Source: Bradyrhizobium acaciae
GTDB lineage: Bacteria; Pseudomonadota; Alphaproteobacteria; Rhizobiales; Xanthobacteraceae
Direction of reading: 5' to 3'
Assembly: GCF_020889785.1 (NCBI RefSeq)
Contig: NZ_JACMYK010000064.1
Location: 1 to 40,301, forward strand
Length of the DNA stretch: 40,301 bases
Made by a program: the position numbers and the translations under genes
Shown here: one piece after another, positions 15,816-25,374 of the stretch
Position numbering within the stretch: the first letter of the stretch is position 1
How the letters are laid out: each line of letters starts with the position of its first letter
Notes under the pieces: generated by a model
Databases searched by the model: none
The model's input: the letters and a program-made list of their open reading frames with translations, nothing else
Told to the model about the DNA's origin: nothing

Positions 15816-18692
15816 TTGCGTCTGATCAGGTGCCTTGCGCTGCTGGCGCTGGGCCTCATGATGTTTGCCGCTGCGCCTGCCGCGTATGCGATCGACGCGG
15901 TGAGCGTGCGCAGCGATGCGCCGGCGATCGATTTGACGGCGGTTCTCGACCATCAGCGCAGTGAAACCGACCGCATCCAGGTCTCCACCGCTCCCGGAAC
16001 CGACGGCATCGTCCGCCGCATCGAAGTTCGCGCCCGCGAAGGCGGCCAGAACTGGGTGGTGTTCGCGCTCGCGAACAACACTGACGACCAGCTCGACCGC
16101 CTGATCGTCGCGCCGCACTATCGCATCGTGTCGTCAGGCCTGTTGTGGCCCGACCTCGGCCTGTCGCGCATCGCCACCATCACGCCGTCGGTCGGCGATC
16201 GTCCCGAGCGGCAGGAAAGCCCGACCGCCGACGTGTTCCGCATCACGCTCGATCCCGGCGCCGTCGTCACCTATGTCGCGGAACTGCGCACCCACAAGCT
16301 GCCGCAGCTCTATCTGTGGGAACCCGACGCCTACAAGGACAAGGTGAACTCGTTCACGCTGTACCAGGGCATCGTGATCGGCATTTCGGGCCTGCTCGCG
16401 CTCGTGCTCACGATTTTGTTTGTGGTCAAGGGCAGCATCATGTTCCCGGCCGCCGCGGCGCTGGCCTGGGCGGTGCTGGTCTATATCGGCGTCGACTTCG
16501 GCTTCTGGGGCAAGGTGCTCGACATGTCGAACAACGCCGAGCGCGTCTGGCGCGCGGCGGGCGAGGCGATCCTCGCGGCGACGCTGCTGGTGTTCCTGTT
16601 CGCGTATCTCAATCTCAGTCGATGGCACGTCCGCTACTCGCACATCACGATCGGCTGGCTGGTCTTCCTCGGCTCGCTGGTGGCGCTGGCGCTGTTCGAT
16701 CCCGCGGTCGCCTCCGGCATCGCGCGGATGTCGCTGGTCATGATCGCCTTCGCCGGCTTCGCGCTGATCGTCTATCTCTCGACCCACGGCTTCGACCGCG
16801 CGGTGCTGTTGATCCCGACCTGGTTCCTGCTGGTGGTCTGGGTGGTCGCGGCCGGCATGACCGTTGCCGGCTCCGTCACCAACGACATCGTCGGTCCCGC
16901 GCTGCTCGGCGGCCTGGTGCTGATCGTGATGCTCATTGGCTTTACGGTGATGCAGCACGCCTTCGCCGGCGGCGGCGCCACCACCGGCGTCGTCTCCGAT
17001 GTCGAACGCCGCGCGCTGGCGCTGACCGGCTCCGGCGATCTGATCTGGGACTGGGACGTCTCCGCCGACAAGGTGTTCACGAGCCCCGAGACCGAGGCCC
17101 TGCTCGGGCTGAAGCGCGGCACGCTGGAAGGCCCAGCCGCGAAATGGCTCGAGGTGCTGCACCCGCTCGACCAGGACCGCTTCCGCGCAGCGCTCGACAG
17201 CGTGCTCGACCAGCGCCGCGGCCGCCTGGTGCAGGATTTCCGGCTGCGCACGCCCGACGGCCACTTCATGTGGTTCGCGCTCAAGGCGCGCCCGGTGGTC
17301 GGCTCCGACGGCGAGGTCTCGCGCGTGGTCGGGACGCTGACCGACGTCACCGAGTTCAAGAACTCCGAAGAGCGGATGCTTCATGACTCCGTGCACGACA
17401 ATCTGACCGGCCTGCCCAACCGCAAGCTGTTCATGGATCGCCTCAGCGCGGTGGCGAACCTTGCCAAGACGATGCCGAACCTGCGGCCGACCCTGATGGT
17501 GATCGACCTCGACCGCTTCAAGCAGGTCAACGATTCCGTCGGCATCGCGGTCGGCGATTCCATCCTGCTGACGCTGGCGCGGCGGCTGACCCGTATCCTC
17601 AAGCCGCAGGACACGCTGGCACGGATGGCCGGCGACCAGTTCGGCCTGATCCTGCTGTCGGAGCAGGACCCGGCGCGGATCACCAATTTCGCCGAGACCA
17701 TCCGCAAGACCATCCGCGCGCCGATCGCCTTCAACGACCGCGAAATCTTCCTGACCGCCTCGATCGGCCTTGCGCTGTCCGATCCGGCCGCGCCGCTAAC
17801 CGACGAGATCATCAAGGACGCCGAGCTTGCGATGTATCATTCGAAGCGGATCGGCGGCGACCGCATCGACGTCTACAAGCCGGCGATGCGGGCGCGGAAG
17901 ACCGACCGCCTGACCTTGGAGAGCGACCTGCGCCGCGCCATCGAGCGGCAGGAGATCACGATCCTGTACCAGCCGATCGTGCGGCTGGAAGATCGCGCGA
18001 TCGCCGGCTTCGAGGCGCTGGCGCGCTGGGACCATCCCAAGCTCGGCCGGATGTCGCCGTCGGAGTTCATCAACGTCGCCGAGGAGACCGGCCTGATCGT
18101 CGATCTCGGCATGTTCGTGATGGACCAGACCGCACGCCAGCTCGCGGTGTGGCAGCGCGCGATGCGGGCGCGCGAGCCGATCTTCGCCTCGGTCAACGTG
18201 TCGTCGCGGCAATTGCTGCGCCACGATCTGATCCACGACATCCGTACCGTGCTGTCGCGCTCCACGGTGGCGCGCGGCACGCTGAAGCTGGAGCTGACGG
18301 AATCGCTCGTGATGGAAAATCCGGAGCACGCCGCCCAGATGCTGGCGCGGATTCGCGAGCTCGGCACCGGGCTGTCGCTCGACGATTTCGGCACCGGGCA
18401 CTCCTCGCTGTCCTATCTGCAGCGCTTCCCGTTCGACACCATCAAGATCGACCAGTCGTTCGTCCGCACCACGAGCCGCGGCACCCGTCCGGTGATCCTG
18501 AAATCGATCATCGCGCTGGCGCACGATCTCGGCATGGACGTGGTCGCGGAAGGCGCCGAGACCGATTCGGATGCCGTCGAACTCTACCAGCTCGGCTGCG
18601 AATACGCCCAGGGCTTCGCCTTCGGCGAGCCGATGGACGCCGACGCCGCCACGCGGCTGCTCACCGAGGAACGGCTCGAAGCCGCGAGCTAG
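15816..18692 (+). CDS. Membrane PAS-GGDEF-EAL protein, predicted c-di-GMP phosphodiesterase
   Basis: A 958-aa inner-membrane protein. Residues 1-25 look like a signal sequence ending AAYA, then a periplasmic domain to about 185, then six to seven membrane helices to about 390, a PAS domain (about 405-520), GGDEF (about 530-690) and EAL (about 700-945). The GGDEF site is degenerate, reading AGDQF at 605-609, so cyclase activity is unlikely. The EAL site keeps EALARW (733-738), LELTESLVM, DDFGTGHSSLSYL, KIDQSF and VAEGAE, as expected of an active phosphodiesterase. The start is a TTG at 15816 preceded by GGAG; no ATG nearby would keep the leader. The degenerate GGDEF may bind GTP as a regulator, as in some known tandem proteins. 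Confidence 0.9.
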   Translation: MRLIRCLALLALGLMMFAAAPAAYAIDAVSVRSDAPAIDLTAVLDHQRSETDRIQVSTAPGTDGIVRRIEVRAREGGQNWVVFALANNTDDQLDRLIVAPHYRIVSSGLLWPDLGLSRIATITPSVGDRPERQESPTADVFRITLDPGAVVTYVAELRTHKLPQLYLWEPDAYKDKVNSFTLYQGIVIGISGLLALVLTILFVVKGSIMFPAAAALAWAVLVYIGVDFGFWGKVLDMSNNAERVWRAAGEAILAATLLVFLFAYLNLSRWHVRYSHITIGWLVFLGSLVALALFDPAVASGIARMSLVMIAFAGFALIVYLSTHGFDRAVLLIPTWFLLVVWVVAAGMTVAGSVTNDIVGPALLGGLVLIVMLIGFTVMQHAFAGGGATTGVVSDVERRALALTGSGDLIWDWDVSADKVFTSPETEALLGLKRGTLEGPAAKWLEVLHPLDQDRFRAALDSVLDQRRGRLVQDFRLRTPDGHFMWFALKARPVVGSDGEVSRVVGTLTDVTEFKNSEERMLHDSVHDNLTGLPNRKLFMDRLSAVANLAKTMPNLRPTLMVIDLDRFKQVNDSVGIAVGDSILLTLARRLTRILKPQDTLARMAGDQFGLILLSEQDPARITNFAETIRKTIRAPIAFNDREIFLTASIGLALSDPAAPLTDEIIKDAELAMYHSKRIGGDRIDVYKPAMRARKTDRLTLESDLRRAIERQEITILYQPIVRLEDRAIAGFEALARWDHPKLGRMSPSEFINVAEETGLIVDLGMFVMDQTARQLAVWQRAMRAREPIFASVNVSSRQLLRHDLIHDIRTVLSRSTVARGTLKLELTESLVMENPEHAAQMLARIRELGTGLSLDDFGTGHSSLSYLQRFPFDTIKIDQSFVRTTSRGTRPVILKSIIALAHDLGMDVVAEGAETDSDAVELYQLGCEYAQGFAFGEPMDADAATRLLTEERLEAAS

Positions 18693-18730
18693 GCCTGAGC
18701 CAAGGCACTCTGCCAGCCCGCTCGCGGACG

Positions 18731-18828
18731 TCATACTCCGCGAAAGCGGAGTATCCAGTACGCCGCGGCTTTTCCGTATCACTCCGGCGTCTCTGGAATA
18801 CTGGATCGCCCGCATTCGCGGGCGATGA
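18731..18828. repeat. Inverted pair of REP palindromes
   Basis: ATACTCCGC-gaaa-GCGGAGTAT (18733-18754) and ATCGCCCGC-attc-GCGGGCGAT (18805-18826) are two perfect nine-base palindromes. They are joined by pairing arms TCCAGTA (18754-18760) and TACTGGA (18799-18805), making one nested unit. It separates the EAL gene from the small minus-strand gene. Confidence 0.8.
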
Positions 18829-18857
18829 CAAACCAGGGCGTGGCGTTGCTCCGCGCC

Positions 18858-19115
18858 TCAGCGCGGCTTCTGCATGCGCTTGAACTTGACGCTCTTGCCG
18901 TCGGCCTGGCGGGTGGCGATGTAGCCGGCCTCGAGACAGGCCTCGCGCTGCGGCATCTTCTCCTGCGGACTGCGCTGGGTTTCCCACCACGACGCGCGGT
19001 GCGCGGCGCGCGGCAGCGCCGCATCGATGATCGCTTCGATCTCGTCGAAGGTCAGCACGAATTCGGGCAGATGCTGCTTCTTCAGGTAATCCCGCAGCGG
19101 GTCGTAGTCGTTCAC
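18858..19115 (-). CDS. Small protein resembling DUF7662-type proteins
   Basis: An 85-aa protein starting at a GTG (19115) with GAGGA six bases upstream; the longer frame to 19442 runs through the divergent cyclase gene and is not credible. The pattern DPLRDYLKKQ, FVLTFDEIEAIIDAALPRAA and HRASWWETQRSPQ, with a positively charged tail ADGKSVKFKRMQ, fits a family of short proteins with a YL...LTFxEIExI...LP...WW layout. Biochemical role unknown. It is divergent from the diguanylate cyclase, with about 120 bases between starts. Confidence 0.65.
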   Translation of the reverse strand: MNDYDPLRDYLKKQHLPEFVLTFDEIEAIIDAALPRAAHRASWWETQRSPQEKMPQREACLEAGYIATRQADGKSVKFKRMQKPR

Positions 19116-19236
19116 AACGTCCTCGATGGCAATAGATGAGGTTCGGCAACCACCCGTTAACCCATTCGGCGGCCGCTGTCGCCATTTAAGGCGACAACAA
19201 GATTTCCCAATGCATGACGGCGCTTTGGAGCGGGAC

Positions 19237-20730
19237 ATGCTATTTCGACGGGGAAAGGACGCAAGGCGGCGCTGGCGGCTATCGGCAAAGCTGCTCATCG
19301 CCTCGTCGGTCGCGACCGTCCTCGGCTTCTCCGCAGTCTGCACCGGCGTGATGCTCGACATGCGCCGCGGCGAGGAGCAACTGGCGCGCCGGACCCTGGA
19401 GAATCTGGCGTCAGGCATCGAGGCCGACATCAGCCGCAACATCGAGCTCTACGACCTGTCGCTGCGCGCGGTCGCCAGTAATCTGGAGATGCCGGAGATC
19501 CGCAGCGTCAGCAAGGAGCTGCGCCAGCTGATCCTGTTCGATCACGCCGCGACCGCACAGCATTTCGGCGCGATCCAGGTGTTCGATGCGGAGGGCAATC
19601 TCACCATCGACGCCGCCAGCCTCGATCCGCGGCCGGAGAACCGCAGCGACGAGGATTATTTCACGATCCAGCGCGACCACCCCGACACCGGCCTGTATAT
19701 CAGCCGGCCGATGCTGCATCGCGGCGCCTACGCCATCGTACTGAGCCGGCGTATCGTCGGCGACGACGGCCGCTTTCTCGGTGTCGTGGTCGGCTCGATC
19801 CGCTTCAGCTATTTCCATGATCTGTTCGGACGGCTGAGCCTCGTGCCGGGCGATACCATCACCGTGCTGCGCAACGACCGCACCATCATCATGCGGACGC
19901 CGTTCGATCTCGATGTGATCGGCAAGAACCTGGCGGAGGAGCTGGCCTGGAAGGCCGAGAACCTGAAGGTGGGCGGCGCCTTCTCGGGCAAGGGACCGGT
20001 CGACGACACGCCGCGGCTCTATGTCAGGCGCAGCAGTGCCGGGCCGCTTTACGTCGTGGTCGGCAAGCCGCTCGAAGCCGTGTTCAACCTCTGGCGCACC
20101 GAAGCGATCCGGATCGGTGTGATCATGGCGCTGCTGATCCTGTTCGTGCTCAGCGCGACGTTGGTGCTGGCCCGCGAGATCGGCCGCCGCGCCGACGCCG
20201 AGGACAAGCTCGAGGAACTGGCAACCACCGACGCCCTCACCGGCCTGAAGAACCGGCGCAAGTTCGACGGCGAGATCGAGCGCGAGTGGCGCCGGGCCAG
20301 CCGGCACGGCCAGCCGGTCGCGCTGTTGATGATCGATGCCGATCATTTCAAGGCCTACAACGACACCCATGGGCATCAGGCCGGCGACCAGGTGCTGGTC
20401 GGAATCGCGATCTGCATTTCGGACGCGGTGCGCCGCGCCGGGGATTGCCCGGCACGGTTCGGCGGCGAGGAATTTGCGGTGCTGCTGCCCAACATGACCG
20501 CGCTGGAGGCCTTCCAGCTGGCCGAGTCCATCCGCAACAAGGTCGAGCAATGGTGCGAGGGCGAGCTGATCACGACGGTGAGCATCGGCGTCGCCAGCAT
20601 GCGGCCGCTTGCAGGCCAGCAATGGTCCGACCTGATCGAAGCCGCCGACAAGGCGCTCTACGCCGCCAAGGCCAACGGCCGCAACCAGTCGGTGCTCGCC
20701 ACCGCGCCGAAGATCGCGCTGGTGGCATAG
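19237..20730 (+). CDS. Membrane sensor diguanylate cyclase (GGDEF)
   Basis: A 498-aa protein that should make c-di-GMP. A first membrane helix (LLIASSVATVLGFSAVCTGVML, about residues 17-38) is followed by a periplasmic Cache-like sensor (about 45-285; note DYFTIQRDHPDTGLYISRP), a second helix (about 290-315), and the GGDEF domain. The catalytic motif is GGEEF at 409-413, and the inhibitory I-site RAGD sits at 400-403, five residues before it, so product inhibition is expected. The ATG at 19237 has GGAG upstream; one at 19210 would add nine residues. It lies close to the EAL protein, which would oppose its activity. Confidence 0.92.
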   Translation: MLFRRGKDARRRWRLSAKLLIASSVATVLGFSAVCTGVMLDMRRGEEQLARRTLENLASGIEADISRNIELYDLSLRAVASNLEMPEIRSVSKELRQLILFDHAATAQHFGAIQVFDAEGNLTIDAASLDPRPENRSDEDYFTIQRDHPDTGLYISRPMLHRGAYAIVLSRRIVGDDGRFLGVVVGSIRFSYFHDLFGRLSLVPGDTITVLRNDRTIIMRTPFDLDVIGKNLAEELAWKAENLKVGGAFSGKGPVDDTPRLYVRRSSAGPLYVVVGKPLEAVFNLWRTEAIRIGVIMALLILFVLSATLVLAREIGRRADAEDKLEELATTDALTGLKNRRKFDGEIEREWRRASRHGQPVALLMIDADHFKAYNDTHGHQAGDQVLVGIAICISDAVRRAGDCPARFGGEEFAVLLPNMTALEAFQLAESIRNKVEQWCEGELITTVSIGVASMRPLAGQQWSDLIEAADKALYAAKANGRNQSVLATAPKIALVA

Positions 20731-20745
20731 GGCATAACTCTCGCC

Positions 20746-20870
20746 TCGTCGTCCCTGCGAAAGCAGGGACCCATAACCACTGGCTTTCATTGTTGAAGCA
20801 AGCTGTGGCTTCAGCGTCGCATAACGATGAGCATTCGGGGTAATGGGTCCCGGCTTTCGCCGGGACGACC
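20746..20870. repeat. Inverted pair of REP palindromes
   Basis: GTCCCTGC-gaaa-GCAGGGAC (20751-20770) and GTCCCGGC-tttc-GCCGGGAC (20847-20866) flank about 75 bases, with CGTCGTCCC on the left and GGGACGACC on the right facing each other. It lies between the convergent cyclase and helicase genes and could form a long hairpin in either read-through transcript. Confidence 0.75.
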
Positions 20871-20914
20871 GTGAGTTTGTTGCAGCGCCGGGTCTCTTAC
20901 AACCGCACGCAAAC

Positions 20915-22963
20915 TCAGCCGCGGCGCTTCTTCTTTGGCTTCTTGCCGAACTTCGGTTTCGCCGCGACATCCGGCCACTGCGTGATTCCGGCGTGACCGG
21001 ACTTGCCCCGATGTTTCTTTTTCTTGCCGAATCTTGGCTCGTCTCCAGACGTCGGCCTCGCGCCCTTTTCGTTCCGATCGAATCGGGACGGCGCCCGGGA
21101 TTCCTGTCTTGACGCGTAGTCTTCATGCGAGCCGCCGCCCGCTTCGCGCGAAAACGCCCTCGCCTCGCGATCCGGCTTGCCGCGGCGCTTTGCGGCCGCA
21201 TCGCCACGCGCCTCGTCGTTACGCGGCGCGCGATGTCCGCCGTCGTCCTGATCGCGCCAAGGCTCGGGCCTGGACTTGCGTGCCGGTTTCTCCGATGGCG
21301 CCTGAACCTGCGGTGCGTCGGCCAGCGGCTCGATGCGGATGCTGTCTTCCTTGTCCGGACGCTTGATCTTCGTGGCGAAGGAGTCCGCAACCCGCGCGGC
21401 GATCTCGAACTCGGTGGTCGTGTCCATGACCTTGATGGCGCCGATGTCGCGCTTGTCGATGCCGCCACGGCGGCAGATCATCGGCAGCAGCCAGCGAGCT
21501 TCGGCATTCTTCCGCCGCCCGATGGCGGCGCGGAACCAGACGGTCGCCTCTTCCATGCCGTGGCGCGGAGACTTCCCGGTCTTAGCTCGCGGCCCGGCAG
21601 CACGCTCCTCGCGGCGCGAGGCGCGATCGCCGCGGTCGCGGCCGCGTCCCTCGCCGGGATCGAGAATGTCTTCGGGCGACGGCAACCGCGCGCGATAGAG
21701 CCGGGCCAATGCCGCGGCAATCACCTCCGGCGAGCGTTCGGCGAGCAAGGCCTGCGCCAGCACCAGATCGTCCGATGTCGTCTCCTCGGAGAACACCGCA
21801 TCCTTGAGCAGGCGCTCATGGTCGAGCTTGCGGATCTCATCCGCCTGCGGCGCGGTGCCCCAGACAATGTCGATGCCGGCCAGATCGAGCAGCAATTCGG
21901 CGCGCCGCCGCCGTGCCGGCGGCACCAGCAGGATGCTGACACCCTTGCGGCCGGCGCGGCCGGTGCGGCCCGAGCGATGCTGCATCACCTCGGGGTCTTT
22001 CGGCAGATCCGCGTGAATGACGAGATCGAGGCTCGGCAAATCGATGCCGCGCGCCGCGACGTCGGTCGCGACGCAGACCCGGGACCGTCCGTCGCGCAGC
22101 GCCTGCAACGCCTGGGTCCGCTCGTTCTGGGTCATCTCGCCCGACAGCGCGGCCACCGAGAATCCGCGCTCCAGCAGCGCCGCCTGCAAATGCCGGACGG
22201 CTTCGCGGGTGTTGCAGAACACCAGCGCGCTCGGCGCCTCATGGAAGCGCAGCACGTTGACGACCGCGTGCTCGACGTCGTCGGCGGCGACCCGGATGGC
22301 GCGGTACTCGATGTCGGCATGGCCGCCTTCGTCGCCCGCGACCTCGATCCGGAACGCCTGCTGCTGATACTGCTTGGCCAGCGCGACGATGCCGCGCGGA
22401 AACGTCGCCGAGAACAGCAGGGTGCGGCGTGTCTCCGGCGTGGTCTCGAGGATGAACTCCATGTCCTCGCGGAAGCCGAGATTGAGCATCTCATCGGCCT
22501 CGTCGAGCACGACGACGCGCAATCCCGAAATATCGAGACGGCCGCGACGCAAATGGTCGCACAGCCGGCCGGGCGTGCCGACCACGATGTGCGCGCCCGC
22601 CGCAAGCTCGCGCTGCTCGCGACGCGGGTCCATGCCGCCGACACAGGAGACGACGCGGGCGTCAGCATGTTCATAAAGCCATGCGAGCTCGCGCTGAACC
22701 TGCAAGGCGAGCTCGCGCGTCGGCGCGACGATCAGCGCCAGCGGAGCGGCGGCCGGCTCGAACCGCTCGGCGCCGCCGAGCAGGTCCTTTGCCATGGCCA
22801 ATCCGTAGGCAACGGTCTTGCCCGAGCCGGTTTGGGCCGAAACCAGCAGGTCGCGGCCAACGGCATCGTCCGCGAGCACGGCGAGCTGGACGGGGGTCGG
22901 TTGCTCGTAGTTGCGCTCAGCCAGGGCGCGCGCGAGCGGCGAACTTGTGGTCGGAAAGGGCAC
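20915..22963 (-). CDS. DEAD-box ATP-dependent RNA helicase with DbpA-type RNA-binding domain
   Basis: A 682-aa helicase. Motifs in order: Q motif (RNYEQPTPVQ), I AQTGSGKT, Ia PTRELA, Ib TPGR, II DEAD, III SAT, then the second RecA domain with VATDVAARGID and HRSGRTGRAG. After it comes a DbpA-like RNA-binding fold (IGRRKNAEARWLLPMICRRGGI...IKVMDTTTEFEI). The last 180 residues are a disordered Lys/Arg/Ser/Glu-rich tail ending FGKKPKKKRRG, suited to contact RNA. I prefer the GTG at 22963 (reading MPFPTTSSPLARALAERNY) because the N-terminus then matches the family; a GTG at 23041 would add 26 residues. Such proteins help ribosome assembly and RNA turnover, often in the cold. Confidence 0.92.
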   Translation of the reverse strand: MPFPTTSSPLARALAERNYEQPTPVQLAVLADDAVGRDLLVSAQTGSGKTVAYGLAMAKDLLGGAERFEPAAAPLALIVAPTRELALQVQRELAWLYEHADARVVSCVGGMDPRREQRELAAGAHIVVGTPGRLCDHLRRGRLDISGLRVVVLDEADEMLNLGFREDMEFILETTPETRRTLLFSATFPRGIVALAKQYQQQAFRIEVAGDEGGHADIEYRAIRVAADDVEHAVVNVLRFHEAPSALVFCNTREAVRHLQAALLERGFSVAALSGEMTQNERTQALQALRDGRSRVCVATDVAARGIDLPSLDLVIHADLPKDPEVMQHRSGRTGRAGRKGVSILLVPPARRRRAELLLDLAGIDIVWGTAPQADEIRKLDHERLLKDAVFSEETTSDDLVLAQALLAERSPEVIAAALARLYRARLPSPEDILDPGEGRGRDRGDRASRREERAAGPRAKTGKSPRHGMEEATVWFRAAIGRRKNAEARWLLPMICRRGGIDKRDIGAIKVMDTTTEFEIAARVADSFATKIKRPDKEDSIRIEPLADAPQVQAPSEKPARKSRPEPWRDQDDGGHRAPRNDEARGDAAAKRRGKPDREARAFSREAGGGSHEDYASRQESRAPSRFDRNEKGARPTSGDEPRFGKKKKHRGKSGHAGITQWPDVAAKPKFGKKPKKKRRG

Positions 22964-23118
22964 GAGATGGGAAACCTTGATTGGTCCGGGCGCAGAACGT
23001 CGAGCGGGACGACCTGAAGCTGCGTACCCGGCAGGCGGCACAGCCGCATGACGATTTGGGCTGCTTTACGCCAAGACCGACCAAATCGCCATGCCCCCAT
23101 GGCGTAAAAGGTGCCGGA

Positions 23119-23711
23119 TCATGCCTGCTGTCCGATCGGGGCCGGGGAGCCTGCGATCCGGTCCATCAATCCGGACCACCGCGACGGCCGCGGGCCGGCC
23201 GCGGCAATCAGGCCGCCCGCCCCTCGCAGCGCGCCCGGCACCAGCTCAACGGCCAGCAGGCGGTCGCGTTCGTATGGGCCGGGCATGCGGAACGCAGCGG
23301 TGTTCTGGGCCGAGAAACCGAACCGTCCGTAATAGGCGGCGTCGCCGACCAGGATGACGGCGCGGTGGCCGAGCTGCCGCGCCCGCGCCAACGCCTCTCC
23401 CATCAGTGCGGCGCCGATGCCCAGACATCGGGCATCCTCCGCGACCGCAAGCGGGCCGAGCAGCAGGCCGGCGTGACCCGTGCCGGTCACGACCGGCCAC
23501 AGCCGCAATGTGCCGACCAGATGGCCGCCACGGTGCGCGACAAACGCGAGGCCGCGCGCAGGCTTGCGGCCCTCGCGTAGCCGCTCCGAGGCCTTGGCCA
23601 GGCGGCCAGGACCGAATGCCGCGTCGAGCAGACTCTCTCGCGCCGCCACGTCCGAACGGCGTTCCTGACGGATCGCAACCGGTTTGTCGTTCGGACAACC
23701 AGATGAGGGCA

Positions 23712-23712
<1 letters not shown>
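23119..23712 (-). CDS. GNAT-family N-acetyltransferase (YhbS-like)
   Basis: A 197-aa acetyltransferase with the GNAT order: N-terminal IRQERRSDVAARESLLDAAFG, a central LVGTLRLWPVV strand, LLGPLAVAEDARCLGIGAALMGEAL as the acetyl-CoA loop (the usual Q/RxxGxG/A reads ARCLGIGA), and LVGDAAYYGRFGFS, which is typical of the YhbS group. The ATG at 23712 shares its A with the TGA stop of the ABC ATPase, so it is the last gene of the four-gene operon. Substrate unknown; its position suggests it may modify, or give resistance to, what the operon makes or moves. Confidence 0.85.
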
Positions 23713-24538
<826 letters not shown>

Positions 24539-24550
24539 GGATCTCTCCCC

Positions 24551-25348
24551 TTACTCGCCCATGGTGAGAAGGCCGCCCTTGTGGCGGGCGCTCTGCAGCA
24601 GAGTTACGAATGTGGTGAAGCCAATGCCGAGATAGACCGCATTGAGCGCGAGGCATTCGAGCATCAGGTCAGTGCGGAAGGTGCCGTCGAGCAGCACGGC
24701 GCGCATGCCCTCGAACACATAGGTCGGCGTCAGCGACCAGGCGACCGGATGCAGCCAGACCGGCAGTGCCGCGACCGGATAGTAGACGCAGCACAGCGGC
24801 AGCAGCACGATCATGATCGAATAGGCCAGGCTCTCCGCGCCAAAGCCCTGGCGGATCACGAGGCCGGCAACGACGAGGCCGATCGCCCAGCTGGTCAGCA
24901 CGAGGTTGAGGAAGAATGCGATCAGCCCCGGCCCCATCGCGTAGACGTTGAAGCCGAACAGCAGCCATGTCAGCAACAGCACCGGCAGCGTGCCGATCAC
25001 CAGCCGGATCAGGCTCATCAGCATCAGGGAGGCCGCAAGCTCGAAGGGCTGCAACGGACTCATCATCAGGTTCGCGAGATTGCGCGACCAGATCTCCTCC
25101 AGGAAGGTGAAGGTGAAACCGAGCTGGCCGCGAAACAGCACGTCCCAGAGCAGGACGGCGCCGAGCAGGAGGCCGGCGGTGGAGGCCATCGCCGACTTGC
25201 TGTCATAGAGGTAGGTGTAGAGGAAACCCCACACCATCATCTGCATCGCCGGCCAATAGACGATCTCGAGCAGCCGCAGCCATGACGAGCGCAGGATGTA
25301 GTAATAGCGCGCCGTCATGGCGGCGATGCGGTTCAGTGACTGTGTCAT
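24551..25348 (-). CDS. ABC-2 type transporter permease
   Basis: A 265-aa inner-membrane protein with about six hydrophobic helices (MQMMVWGFLYTYL, GLLLGAVLLWDVLF, LVIGTLPVLLLTWLLFGF, GLIAFFLNLVLTSWAIGLVVAGLVI, AYSIMIVLLPLCCVYYPVAALP and a C-terminal one). The segment PVAALPVWLHPVAWSLTPTYVFEGMR is typical of ABC-2 permeases used for export. I chose the ATG at 25348 (MTQSLNRIA), which has AGAGGAGGAG before it; a TTG at 25378 would overlap the ligase gene. It ends 12 bases before the ATPase start. Confidence 0.9.
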   Translation of the reverse strand: MTQSLNRIAAMTARYYYILRSSWLRLLEIVYWPAMQMMVWGFLYTYLYDSKSAMASTAGLLLGAVLLWDVLFRGQLGFTFTFLEEIWSRNLANLMMSPLQPFELAASLMLMSLIRLVIGTLPVLLLTWLLFGFNVYAMGPGLIAFFLNLVLTSWAIGLVVAGLVIRQGFGAESLAYSIMIVLLPLCCVYYPVAALPVWLHPVAWSLTPTYVFEGMRAVLLDGTFRTDLMLECLALNAVYLGIGFTTFVTLLQSARHKGGLLTMGE

Positions 25349-25374
25349 GGCACGCACTCCTCCTCTCGCCCGGA

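Noticed and set aside
19411..21468. 685-codon minus-strand frame over the cyclase gene
   Set aside because: Antisense shadow: it crosses a real GGDEF gene, a repeat and the helicase tail with no coherent domain.
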